36,869 bases of DNA from an uncultured Collinsella sp. (GCA_900542275.1 UQMW01000014.1:1-36869); one strand, 5' to 3'; positions 7,772 through 14,891 are shown, counted from the first letter of the stretch. Numbers and translations: made by a program. Notes: generated by a model not told the origin, from the letters alone.

Positions 7772-8905
7772 TTACAGGTACTTGCGCCAATCGTCCTCGT
7801 CCTCATCGTCCTCGGCAGCGGCCTGAGCCTGCTCGGCGGCACGGGCGGCCGCAGCGCGGGCGGCAACCTGGGCATAGGACTCCTCGTTGCGCTCGGGGAA
7901 GCTTGCCAACACATGCTCGAACTTGGCGAAGTCCTCATCCCAGCGCGTAGAGGGCACAGCAAAGAAGACCTGCTTGACCTTGAAGTCGCCCGATGCGAGC
8001 TCCTTGCGGAAAATCTCGGCCACGGCCTCGGCATCAAAACCGTTGTTGTCGCAGCCCCAAGCGCCCAGTACGAGCTTCTCGCGATCCAGCTCGTCGCAGA
8101 TGGCGAGCACAAAGCGGATACGGTCGCGCAGCGCGTCCAGCAGCGCATCGTCGCTCACGCGGTACTCCTGGCGTGCGCGCTTGGCATTGGGCGCGGCGGC
8201 CACGATCACATCGGCATACGCATGCACGTGGTTGCGGTCAAAACGCACCGCAGGCACTACTAGGGCACGGTTACGATAGAGCTCGCAGTTGATGTTGCGG
8301 CGACGGTTCTCGCCGTACCACTTACGCTGCCTATCGAGAACGTTGTACAGATACGAATCGGCGCAGAGCGTAGCCTCCTGGCCCAGATAACCCTGAATAT
8401 ATCCACCGCCCGGATTGGTAAACGAGGCAAAGGCGAGCACGGCCATGTCGCAGAACTGCGCATAGCCGCGACCGTTATCGAGGATTGCCTGCGTGGCGGA
8501 GGCATCAAGCACAGTGACCTCAGGCAGGACCGGAGCGGGCTCCTCAGCAGGCGCGGACTCAGCTTCGGCGATTTCCTCGGCAGGCTCCTCGACGGGCTCG
8601 GGCGCCGCCTCGGTCTCGGGCGCTGCCTCGACCTCGGCAGTCTCCGCGTTCTCGACGTCCTCGGCGACCTGCTCTTCGGGGGCCACAGCAGTCTGAACCT
8701 TGGCCTTCATCGCCGCGACAAAGCCGGCGGGCATGCCGTCAAACTCGCGAACACCAGCAAGCGAACGCTCGATATCCTTGGCGCACGCTTCGGACACCGT
8801 CGCCACATGGCGCTCGGCGGCCTTGGCACGGGCCTCGCGCTTGGGATTGGGCTGACCCGCGCGATTAGGCCTGCGGTTACGGTTCCTGTTGTCGACGTCT
8901 GCCAT
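7772..8905 (-). CDS. TIGR02452 family protein, poly(ADP-ribose) glycohydrolase-like macrodomain
   Basis: The core (about residues 130-335 of 377) matches the bacterial PARG-like macrodomain family TIGR02452: AVLAFASFTNPGGGYIQGY, then QEATLCADSYLY, and later VLGAWGCDNNGFD with the conserved GAWGCG-like turn. Such proteins bind or cleave ADP-ribose chains. The family signature is GGG-X(6-8)-QEE, in which the second Glu is catalytic; here GGG (166-168) is followed by QEA (176-178), so that Glu is replaced by Ala. Residues 71-130 are a low-complexity Glu/Ala/Pro stretch, and the tail is acidic (EDDEDEDDWRKYL). The ATG has AGGAAAGG upstream. It is possibly an ADP-ribose binder rather than an active glycohydrolase. 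Confidence 0.85.
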   Translation of the reverse strand: MADVDNRNRNRRPNRAGQPNPKREARAKAAERHVATVSEACAKDIERSLAGVREFDGMPAGFVAAMKAKVQTAVAPEEQVAEDVENAETAEVEAAPETEAAPEPVEEPAEEIAEAESAPAEEPAPVLPEVTVLDASATQAILDNGRGYAQFCDMAVLAFASFTNPGGGYIQGYLGQEATLCADSYLYNVLDRQRKWYGENRRRNINCELYRNRALVVPAVRFDRNHVHAYADVIVAAAPNAKRARQEYRVSDDALLDALRDRIRFVLAICDELDREKLVLGAWGCDNNGFDAEAVAEIFRKELASGDFKVKQVFFAVPSTRWDEDFAKFEHVLASFPERNEESYAQVAARAAAARAAEQAQAAAEDDEDEDDWRKYL

Positions 8906-8970
8906 AAGTGGTCACCTTTCCTGTCGCTGCCGCTATCGGCTTTTCCCATCCATGATACCCCGCCGCGTAC

Positions 8971-8996
8971 AAAAAAGACGGCCCCGAAGGACCGCC
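8971..8996 (-). terminator. Intrinsic terminator of the BI-1 gene
   Basis: On the minus strand GGCGGTCC (8996-8989) pairs with GGGCCGTC (8984-8977) around a four-base TTCG loop, followed by six T residues (8976-8971). It lies just upstream of the PARG-like gene, so that gene probably has its own promoter between here and 8905. Confidence 0.88.
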
Positions 8997-9042
8997 TTTC
9001 GCATCGATTTACACGCACGGCAAGCACCGCCGCAATTCGCCA

Positions 9043-9738
9043 CTAGTCGCGACGGCCAAGGATGTTCAGGATGCGCAGGAACACGTTGATAATGTCCACG
9101 AACAGATTGGACGCCATGAGCACGGCGTTGGGCAGCGTAGGCGACACCGTCGTGGCAACATAGGTGTCGTAGCCAATAAAGCCGGCGAACACCACGATCA
9201 CGATCAGGTCGGTGATGGTCTGCGAGACGCCCATGAACATCAGCACGATCTCAACCAGAATAGTGGCGAGCAGAATGCCAAAACCGATGCCATATACGCG
9301 CTGGAAAAACTTGGGGAACGTCACGCCCAAGGCGCCAAAGACAAAGGTGACGGCGGCCGTGGCGATAAAGGCAGTGTTGATGGTGGGCAGGTCGTAGTTG
9401 GCAAGGCCAAACGACGCGGTCAGGCCAAAGGTACTCGCAAAGATTACGTAGCCCACAAGGGACAGGCCCACGGACTGCTTGCTGGCGGCGGCCGACATCA
9501 TGACCATGCCGACGATGGTCAAAATAAACGAGCCAAAGACCAGCGGCAAGGCGGCGCCGCTCATCATCATGCGCGCAAACGACATGGTGCTCGTAAAGTA
9601 GGCGCCGGCGCCCATGGCGCAAAAGCCCAAGAAGATCAGGGCAGACATGGCGAGATTGTACGCGCGCGGCGACATCTCCTTGGCGCGGCTTGCACCGCTC
9701 TCGACGGGGCCGTTCTGATAGCCCTGGATATCGTTCAT
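9043..9738 (-). CDS. Bax inhibitor-1/YccA family membrane protein
   Basis: A 231-residue integral membrane protein of the BI-1 (TMBIM/UPF0005) family, related to Bacillus YetJ, a pH-sensitive calcium leak channel, and to E. coli YccA, which modulates FtsH. A polar N-terminus of about 25 residues is followed by about seven hydrophobic helices: AMSALIFLGFCAMGAGAYF, VFGSFILTIVGMVMMSAA, VGYVIFASTFGLTASFG and so on. The family signature near the C-terminus reads AGFIGYDTYVA, with the conserved aspartate. The last helix ends in LRILNILGRRD. The ATG at 9738 is supported by AAAGGAC 8 bases upstream. The physiological role in this organism is unknown. Confidence 0.92.
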   Translation of the reverse strand: MNDIQGYQNGPVESGASRAKEMSPRAYNLAMSALIFLGFCAMGAGAYFTSTMSFARMMMSGAALPLVFGSFILTIVGMVMMSAAASKQSVGLSLVGYVIFASTFGLTASFGLANYDLPTINTAFIATAAVTFVFGALGVTFPKFFQRVYGIGFGILLATILVEIVLMFMGVSQTITDLIVIVVFAGFIGYDTYVATTVSPTLPNAVLMASNLFVDIINVFLRILNILGRRD

Positions 9739-9752
9739 AGGTTCGTCCTTTC

Positions 9753-9776
9753 AAAAAGCGCCACAAATAACGGCGC
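9753..9776 (-). terminator. Small intrinsic terminator ahead of the BI-1 gene
   Basis: On the minus strand GCGCC (9776-9772) pairs with GGCGC (9762-9758), followed by TTTTT. It probably ends the message of the small unknown gene at 9823-10161. Since the BI-1 ribosome site lies directly after it, it could instead be an attenuator-like hairpin in the BI-1 leader. Confidence 0.55.
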
Positions 9777-9822
9777 AGCAGCTGACAAGATTCCTGTCAT
9801 TGTACCCGAATGCCGCACGTCC

Positions 9823-10161
9823 TTACCTACGGCGCTCGCCCTCAAGCGTACGATCAAACGCCCAGACCCACCAACGCATCACGTGGGCCTGCGAGCCATC
9901 TGGTCGTTCGCGCGTCTGGTCCTCCAGATACAACTCGGTCGCATGCCCGCCAAAACGAACCTTATACGTTGCCGTACGAACACCGTGAACCGTTAAGCCA
10001 AAGCCCGTGGACGAGACAATCTCGTCAATCGTAAAGCAGCGACCGTCGACCCAGCAGACGGTGACCGGCACGACTTGTCCGCCCGCGAGGATGCGGGCCA
10101 CGACGTCCACATACTGCTTGTGCACGCGTCGAGTTTTGCCGTCTGTCTGTCGATATTCCAT
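9823..10161 (-). CDS. Unknown 112-residue protein
   Basis: I do not recognise this protein with certainty. It reads MEYRQTDGKTRRVHKQYVDV followed by a beta-rich body: VVPVTVCWVDGRCFTIDEIV, then a segment ending in YKVRFGGHATELYLED, and a Trp-rich end, RWWVWAFDRTLEGERRR. The pattern of a short beta barrel with paired Trp residues loosely recalls DUF6504-type domains of Actinobacteria, which is a guess. The ATG at 10161 is preceded by AGAGGG at very short spacing. An ATG 21 bases further upstream (10182) is possible and would be nearly leaderless behind a TACAAT box. No membrane segment is visible. It is divergent from the phosphate transporter gene. Confidence 0.7.
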   Translation of the reverse strand: MEYRQTDGKTRRVHKQYVDVVARILAGGQVVPVTVCWVDGRCFTIDEIVSSTGFGLTVHGVRTATYKVRFGGHATELYLEDQTRERPDGSQAHVMRWWVWAFDRTLEGERRR

Positions 10162-10348
10162 GCCCTCTATTATCGAACGCATGTTTGCATATTGTAAAGC
10201 GAACAGACTGTGGTTTTGGAATGTCGTAGCAATCGCACGTGTCCGCATGGCGTGATAGCAAAAAGAACACCCACGGTCAACAGGGCTAATATTCAATTTT
10301 AGTGCCAAAAAATTACTTCTCCCATCAGAACTCGGCAAAGAAACCCGC

Positions 10349-10380
10349 AGGAGGTGATACGATTTATCATGTTTTTGTAA
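10349..10380 (+). promoter_or_regulatory. Orphan strong Shine-Dalgarno with a three-codon reading frame in the pit leader
   Basis: AGGAGGTGAT (10349-10358) is a full match to the 16S rRNA anti-Shine-Dalgarno, yet no gene starts next to it. Ten bases after it comes ATG TTT TTG TAA (10369-10380), in the same frame as pit but stopped 30 bases before the pit start codon. It may be a leader peptide, a ribosome standby site, or chance. Confidence 0.35.
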
Positions 10381-10410
10381 CGTGTCTGCAAACTTCGAGA
10401 AAGCCCATAT

Positions 10411-11460
10411 ATGGACGTAACGTTCTCAACCTTCCTCGGCCAAATTGTGTCGAACCCAGTCCTTGCCGTCACCGTGATCCTCGCGTTGGGCGCCATCTTC
10501 GTCAACGGATGGACCGACGCGCCCAACGCCATCGCGACCTGCGTCACTACGCGTTGCATGCCCGCCCGCGCCGCCATTCTCATGAGCGCCGCATTCAACT
10601 TCCTCGGCGTGCTCATCATGACGCACTTTAACGCGAGCGTCGCCAATACCATCTCGCATATCGTTGACTTTGGCGGAAACAGCACCATGGCGCTCGCCTG
10701 CCTGTGCGCGGCCCTGTTCTCCATCGTCGTCTACGGCGCCACAGCATCGCGTTTCGGCATCCCCACCTCGCAAAGCCACAGCCTTATCGCCGGCCTGACC
10801 GGTGCCGCTATCGCCCTCGGCGGCGCGAGCAGCGTCAACGTCCACGAGTGGATGAAGGTCATCTACGGTCTGGCGCTCTCCATCGGCCTGGGCTTTGTCA
10901 TGGGCTGGGTCCTGTGCAAACTCGTCTCGATTCTTTTCGCCGCCGCCAACAGGCGACGTGCCAATGTCTTCTTTAAATACGCTCAGATCGCGAGCGCTGC
11001 GGCCATGAGCTTTATGCACGGCGCGCAGGATGGACAGAAGTTCATCGGCGTGCTCTTTTTAGGCGTGGCCTTCGCAAACGGCCAAACTAGCGTCGGCGAT
11101 GCCGGCATCCCCATCTGGATTATGCTGCTATGCTCGGCCACTATGGGTATCGGCACCAGCGTGGGCGGCGAGCGCATCATCAAGTCCGTCGGCCAGAGCA
11201 TGGTTAAGCTCGAGAAGTATCAGGGCTTCTCCGCCGACCTCGCGGGCGCCGCGAACCTGCTGCTAGCCACCCTTACCGGCATCCCCGTGTCCTCCACCCA
11301 CATCAAGACCTGCGCCATCATGGGCGTCGGTGCCGTCAAGCGCCTCTCGGCCATCAACTTCGGCGTCGTCAAGGACATGATGTTCACCTGGTTCTTCACC
11401 TTCCCCGCCTGCGGACTCATCAGCTTTGTCATGGCCAAGCTGTTCATGATGTTCCTCTAG
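10411..11460 (+). CDS. pit: Inorganic phosphate transporter, PiT family
   Basis: A 349-residue integral membrane symporter that takes up phosphate (probably as metal phosphate) using the cation gradient, with lower affinity than Pst. Both internal repeats of the PiT family are visible: NGWTDAPNAIATCVTTRCM near residues 32-50 and MSFMHGAQDGQKFIGVLF near 198-215, with the conserved aspartates. The motif GIPTSQSHSLIAGLTGAAIA and its counterpart GIPVSSTHIKTCAIMGVGAV also match. About ten hydrophobic helices fill the protein. Its own ribosome site is weak (GAGAAAG). The next gene encodes the DUF47/PhoU-like partner, the usual arrangement for this transporter type. Confidence 0.95.
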   Translation: MDVTFSTFLGQIVSNPVLAVTVILALGAIFVNGWTDAPNAIATCVTTRCMPARAAILMSAAFNFLGVLIMTHFNASVANTISHIVDFGGNSTMALACLCAALFSIVVYGATASRFGIPTSQSHSLIAGLTGAAIALGGASSVNVHEWMKVIYGLALSIGLGFVMGWVLCKLVSILFAAANRRRANVFFKYAQIASAAAMSFMHGAQDGQKFIGVLFLGVAFANGQTSVGDAGIPIWIMLLCSATMGIGTSVGGERIIKSVGQSMVKLEKYQGFSADLAGAANLLLATLTGIPVSSTHIKTCAIMGVGAVKRLSAINFGVVKDMMFTWFFTFPACGLISFVMAKLFMMFL

Positions 11461-11527
11461 TCAAACCGAACGTCCATCCGGACCGCAACACTTCGCCCAC
11501 CCGTCTTCGCCTCGAAAGGACCCACCC

Positions 11528-12151
11528 ATGGCAAAGAAACCCGATTCGTTCTACTTTGACAACTACGTCGCCTGCGCCGACCTCGCCGTTCAGGCCGCAG
11601 AGCTGCTCACCAAGATTTTTGAGAACTTTGACCCCGCGCAGATCCACGACATGCTCGATAAAATGCATGCGATTGAGCATGCGGCAGACAAGAAGCACCA
11701 TGAGCTCGAAGACGCCCTGCTCACCGCCTTTATCACCCCGCTCGAGCGCGAGGATCTGGATCTGATGAGCTGCTCACTCGACACCGTGCTCGACCGCATC
11801 GAGGGCGTCGTACAGCGCGTCTACTTCACCAACATTCAGAGCATCCATCCCGACGCCATCGTCATCGCCCACAAGGTAACCGATGCCTGCCGCGCCATGA
11901 AGGACCTGATGGTCGAACTTCCCAACTACCGCAAGTCCAAAACGCTGCGAGAGCTCGTCATCCAGATCAACACCATCGAGTCCGAGGCCGACGAGCTCTA
12001 CATCAACGCCATGCGCAACCTGCACGTTAACGGCAAGGACCCGCTCGAGGTCATCGCTTGGCGTGACGTGTACGCCTTCCTGGAGTACTGCGCCGACTGC
12101 TGCGAAAATGTGGCCGATGTCGTGGATTCGATCGTGATGAAGAACAGTTAA
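11528..12151 (+). CDS. DUF47 family PhoU-like protein, Pit accessory
   Basis: A 207-residue, all-helical cytoplasmic protein of the DUF47 (PhoU_div) family, usually encoded next to PiT transporters and thought to regulate them. Typical segments are the opening FDNYVACADLAVQAAELL, the heptad-like IHDMLDKMHAIEHAADKKHH with metal-coordinating E/H residues, FITPLEREDLDLMSCSLDTV, and the C-terminal WRDVYAFLEYCADCCENVAD with VVDSIVMK. The ATG has AAAGGAC 7 bases upstream. The 67-base gap after pit and the lack of a terminator there indicate co-transcription. A large hairpin follows the gene. Confidence 0.93.
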   Translation: MAKKPDSFYFDNYVACADLAVQAAELLTKIFENFDPAQIHDMLDKMHAIEHAADKKHHELEDALLTAFITPLEREDLDLMSCSLDTVLDRIEGVVQRVYFTNIQSIHPDAIVIAHKVTDACRAMKDLMVELPNYRKSKTLRELVIQINTIESEADELYINAMRNLHVNGKDPLEVIAWRDVYAFLEYCADCCENVADVVDSIVMKNS

Positions 12152-12171
12152 TTGGGGTTACGTGTCCCGGC

Positions 12172-12255
12172 GGCGAAGGGCCGGCCACGGTTTGCTTTCT
12201 CACTCCGGCTGCTTTGCAGAGTCGTTCGAAAGTAAACCGTGGCCGGCCCTTCGCC
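12172..12255. repeat. 84-base hairpin with 28-base-pair stem after the pit operon
   Basis: Arms 12172-12199 and 12228-12255 pair over 28 positions. The outer 22 are perfect (GGCGAAGGGCCGGCCACGGT and two more) and the inner 6 contain one G-T pair. The loop is 28 bases. No T-run follows, so it is not a classic intrinsic terminator. It may be a mobile or REP-like palindrome, or an mRNA-stabilising 3' structure for the pit message. Confidence 0.8.
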
Positions 12256-12267
12256 TTGCGTACCACC

Positions 12268-12345
12268 ATTGGGAACTTTGGCTGATACTTTGAAAGCAAT
12301 GAGGCTTTTGTTGGCAGGGCCTTTGAGCCCGATTGGGAACTTTGG
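12268..12345 (+). repeat. Two direct copies of ATTGGGAACTTTGG before the nitroreductase gene
   Basis: A 14-base sequence is repeated exactly at 12268-12281 and 12332-12345, 64 bases apart, within a GT-rich stretch. Possible activator or repressor sites, or a short duplication. The rest of 12256-12431 contains no gene I can support. Confidence 0.55.
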
Positions 12346-12431
12346 GACCGCCTTAAACGTTTAGCTGAATCGGGCTTTGGGTACCCTTTGTTTTGCTTTG
12401 GATTGATTCGCTGACTTTGGAGGGTTTGATT

Positions 12432-12962
12432 ATGGGGTATTTGGATCTGGCTCGGTCTCGGTATTCTTGTCGTTCTTTTGAGGACCGTCCTGTGGAGCAG
12501 ACTGTGGTGGATGCCATTGTTGAGGCTGGGCGTATTGCTCCTTCTGCTTGCAATAATCATCCTTCTCGTGTGATGGTGTTGGATACGCCTGAGCTTCTGG
12601 AGAAGGCTGCTGCTTGTCAGCCTCGGTTTGCTCGTGATGGGTCTATCTTTGGGGCTCCGCTTGTCTTCCTTATTTGCAGCGTTACCGATGATGCTTGGGT
12701 GCGCCCGTATGATCAGATGAACTCGAGTGCCATCGATACTTCGATCGTCTGCGATCAGATGATGATGGAGGCCACCGAGCAGGGCCTGGGAACGTGCTGG
12801 GTATGCCATTTTAAGCCTGAGGTGGCACAGGAGCAGTTCAATCTGCCCAAGGGCGTCTATCCCTATCACATGCTCGTCTGCGGATATCCTGCCGACCACA
12901 TCGCCGATCCCGAGCATCGCGAGGCCCGTACCATTCCCCTCCCCGACTTCCTCCTCAAGTAG
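12432..12962 (+). CDS. Nitroreductase family protein (FMN-dependent)
   Basis: A 176-residue flavin oxidoreductase of the nitroreductase superfamily, predicted to bind FMN and use NAD(P)H. The N-terminal DLARSRYSCRSFEDRPV is the FMN-phosphate contact (RxSxRxF-like). AGRIAPSACNNHPSRVMVL, DTSIVCDQMMMEATEQGLGT and the closing pattern LPKGVYPYHMLVCGYP are also typical. The ATG at 12432 is chosen because GGAGGG lies 8 bases upstream. Codons in the first roughly 85 positions end mostly in T or G, while later codons end mostly in C as in neighbouring genes, so the gene is compositionally mosaic. Its electron acceptor is unknown. Confidence 0.92.
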   Translation: MGYLDLARSRYSCRSFEDRPVEQTVVDAIVEAGRIAPSACNNHPSRVMVLDTPELLEKAAACQPRFARDGSIFGAPLVFLICSVTDDAWVRPYDQMNSSAIDTSIVCDQMMMEATEQGLGTCWVCHFKPEVAQEQFNLPKGVYPYHMLVCGYPADHIADPEHREARTIPLPDFLLK

Positions 12963-13010
12963 ATTTTTGGGACATGCCTTAAAACCTACCCTTGACCGCT
13001 CACCCGTTCG

Positions 13011-13048
13011 CCGAGTTCTGCACCCTTATGTGCAGGGCTCGGTTTTTT
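13011..13048 (+). terminator. Intrinsic terminator of the nitroreductase gene
   Basis: CCGAG (13011-13015) pairs with CTCGG (13038-13042) and CTGCAC with GTGCAG inside it, with a CCTTAT loop, followed by six T residues (13043-13048). Confidence 0.92.
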
Positions 13049-13073
13049 ATGTTACGCACCCCGGCACAGTCAT

Positions 13074-13103
13074 AAAAAAGGACCCGCAAGCTGCAGGTCC
13101 TTT
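13074..13103 (-). terminator. Intrinsic terminator of the divIVA transcript
   Basis: On the minus strand AAAGGACC (13103-13096) pairs with GGTCCTTT, followed by further T residues to 13074. It marks the probable end of the long minus-strand transcription unit that begins upstream with sepF or earlier. Confidence 0.9.
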
Positions 13104-13129
13104 CTAGGCACTAAATTGTAGGCCGAATG

Positions 13130-13804
13130 TTAGTCCAGGTCGTCGGCAGCAAAGTTGTCGATCGGGGCGAAGGGATCGGCCACGGGGACAACCGGATCAG
13201 CGACGGGCAGCGGCTCGGCGGGAACAGTCACCGCAGGAGAAGCGGCAGAACCGACCGGCGTGGAGGCCATGAGGTCGGCCGGGAAGGAGTTCTGGGCATC
13301 GTCCATGAAGTGCTGGATGAGCTTGAGATACTCGGCCTTGAACTCCTCACGGGAAGCCTTGAGACGATCGATCTCCTCGAGCTCGGCCTGCTTTTCGGTC
13401 AGAGCCTGGCGGATAACCTCGCGGGCCTTGGCGTCAGCCTCGTTGCGGATACGCTCAGCGTTCTCGTTGGCATCGTTGACGATGGTCTCAGCGGTCTGCT
13501 GGGCAGCGATCAGGGCAGCGGAAATCTGGCGCTCCTGAGCGGAGAAGTCAGGGGCGGGAGCAGCCACGGGGGCGGCAGGAACGGCCTGGGCGGTGGCATC
13601 CTGAGCCTGGGCAAGCTGAGCCTGTGCGTCGGCAAGCTGCTGCTCGGTAGCAGTCAGACGACCCTTAAGGTCGACGATCTTAGCGAGCATAGCGTCAACC
13701 TCGGAAGACAGCGTCTCCAAGAAGACGTCGACCTCGGCAGGATCGTAGCCACGCTTGGCCTCAGAGAAAGTCTGAGCCTGGATGTCTGCAGGGGTAATAG
13801 CCAT
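13130..13804 (-). CDS. divIVA: DivIVA/Wag31-type cell pole protein
   Basis: A 224-residue coiled-coil protein that recognises curved membrane at poles and septa and, in Actinobacteria, directs polar wall growth. The conserved N-terminal DivIVA domain is clear: ITPADIQAQTFSEAKRGYDP and EVDVFLETLSSEVDAML. A first coiled coil (LKGRLTATEQQLADAQAQLA) is followed by an Ala/Pro linker (about 76-90), a second coiled coil (ISAALIAAQQTAETIVNDAN onward) and a Pro/Val/Asp-rich tail with the repeated VADP motif. The ATG has AAGGAGA upstream. It is the last gene of the division-linked block, after sepF and yggT, as in Streptomyces and Mycobacterium. Confidence 0.95.
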   Translation of the reverse strand: MAITPADIQAQTFSEAKRGYDPAEVDVFLETLSSEVDAMLAKIVDLKGRLTATEQQLADAQAQLAQAQDATAQAVPAAPVAAPAPDFSAQERQISAALIAAQQTAETIVNDANENAERIRNEADAKAREVIRQALTEKQAELEEIDRLKASREEFKAEYLKLIQHFMDDAQNSFPADLMASTPVGSAASPAVTVPAEPLPVADPVVPVADPFAPIDNFAADDLD

Positions 13805-13865
13805 AACAAGTCTCCTTTTTCATCGCCTCGGCGCTACACGCCCGACGTAAGTTACTAAGTCAGTT

Positions 13866-14147
13866 CTACACGAGTATACCTATAAGAAGCTGCAGAACCA
13901 GCCTCTGCACCAACTGCAACGCAATAATCGCAACGACCGGCGAAAAATCGATACCGCCCATCGGCGGGATAAAACGACGGAACAGGTTAAGCCACGGACC
14001 GCACACGCTATCAAGCACCGCGGCAATATCCTGAAGCAAACCACCCTGCTTCATGGGAATCCACGTCATAAAGCAGTAGACGACAATAAGCGTGGAATAG
14101 AAGTTGAACAGCGTGTTGACCAGCTGGACGATAGTGTAGATGTTGAT
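13866..14147 (-). CDS. YggT family membrane protein with apparent ATC start codon
   Basis: A small integral membrane protein of the YggT family (93 residues as called). It has two hydrophobic segments (VQLVNTLFNFYSTLIVVYCF and VVAIIALQLVQRLVLQLL) around the conserved LFRRFIPPMGGIDFSPV. The first ATG in frame (14069) would delete the first membrane helix. Upstream of it the frame is open only back to the sepF stop codon and contains no ATG, GTG or TTG. GAGGAG (14159-14154) stands 6 bases ahead of an ATC at 14147, giving (M)NIYTIVQLVN, which fits family N-termini. I therefore place the start at this ATC. It lies between sepF and divIVA, as in other Actinobacteria; its role is unclear. Confidence 0.85.
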   Translation of the reverse strand: MNIYTIVQLVNTLFNFYSTLIVVYCFMTWIPMKQGGLLQDIAAVLDSVCGPWLNLFRRFIPPMGGIDFSPVVAIIALQLVQRLVLQLLIGILV

Positions 14148-14168
14148 GGGAATCTCCTCGTCTTGTCT

Positions 14169-14891
14169 TTACTTAAGGTAGCCGTCGGCACGAAGCTTCT
14201 TGAGATCGGAATCTTTGACCTCGCAACCGGCGGGCAGCACCATGAACACGCGGTCGCCCACCTCCTTGACCGTGGCACCCAGACCGCAGGCAAAGCCGTA
14301 AGAGAAGTCCAAGACGCGCTTGGCAACTTCGGTGCGTACGCCCACAAAAATCAGTGCGACAGGCTGCTTGGTGCGAACGCGGCGCACCACAGTCTCCACG
14401 TCGTCATAGCTCTCGGGGCGCAGGACATAGGCCGGCAGCTGCGGCGTGGCGTTGATGATATTGCTTGCATAGGCCGAGGCATCGCTCGGTGCAGGCGCGG
14501 GCGCAGCGGCGGCACGGGCGCGGGTGTTCTCGGCGTAGCTCGACGGCGTGTCATAGGCACCAGGACGATAACCGCTCGCAACACTGTCCTGCGAGCGCGA
14601 AGGCGGGTTATACGTCGTGGCATGGCGGGAGTCATCGCCGACCAGCTGACCGGAGCGCGTATACACGGCAACCGACTCAGCTTCACCGCGGCGCGTCTGA
14701 CCAAGCAGGCCGTTGCTCGGCTCGTCTTGGGTGTAGAAGCCCTCGCCCGAAGCACCACTGTAGCCGTTGCCCTGATAGCCATCGTCGTAGCCGTCATCGT
14801 AGCCGTAGTCGTCGTCCTGGCCATAACCCTGGTCGTAACCCTGCTGGCCGCCCAGGTGCATCTTATTTTTAATCTCGTCAAGGAAGCCCAT
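14169..14891 (-). CDS. sepF: Cell division protein SepF
   Basis: SepF binds FtsZ filaments and anchors them to the membrane, an essential task where FtsA is absent, as in this cluster. The 240-residue protein begins with the short amphipathic membrane-binding helix MGFLDEIKNKMHLG. A long Gly/Tyr/Asp/Gln-rich linker follows (residues 14-45 with repeated DDGY and QGY units), then a Ser/Ala/Pro-rich part. The C-terminal SepF/DUF552 core is at about 150-240: YDDVETVVRRVRTKQPVALI, VAKRVLDFSYGFACGL and DRVFMVLPAG. The ATG at 14891 is chosen for AGAGGA upstream and the amphipathic helix. The linker is longer and more repetitive than in Bacillus SepF. yggT follows after 21 bases. Confidence 0.95.
   Translation of the reverse strand: MGFLDEIKNKMHLGGQQGYDQGYGQDDDYGYDDGYDDGYQGNGYSGASGEGFYTQDEPSNGLLGQTRRGEAESVAVYTRSGQLVGDDSRHATTYNPPSRSQDSVASGYRPGAYDTPSSYAENTRARAAAAPAPAPSDASAYASNIINATPQLPAYVLRPESYDDVETVVRRVRTKQPVALIFVGVRTEVAKRVLDFSYGFACGLGATVKEVGDRVFMVLPAGCEVKDSDLKKLRADGYLK
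14757..14852 (-). repeat. In-frame degenerate repeat coding GY/DGY units in sepF
   Basis: This part of sepF encodes repeated QGY, DGYDDGY and GNGY units (residues 14-45), visible in DNA as tandem ATCGTAGCCGTC-like units on the plus strand. Such tracts expand and shrink by slippage, so the linker length may vary between strains. Confidence 0.7.

Noticed and set aside
10162..10410. A small gene in the leader before pit
   Set aside because: Frames here give no family match, and the only frame with a strong ribosome site stops after three codons.
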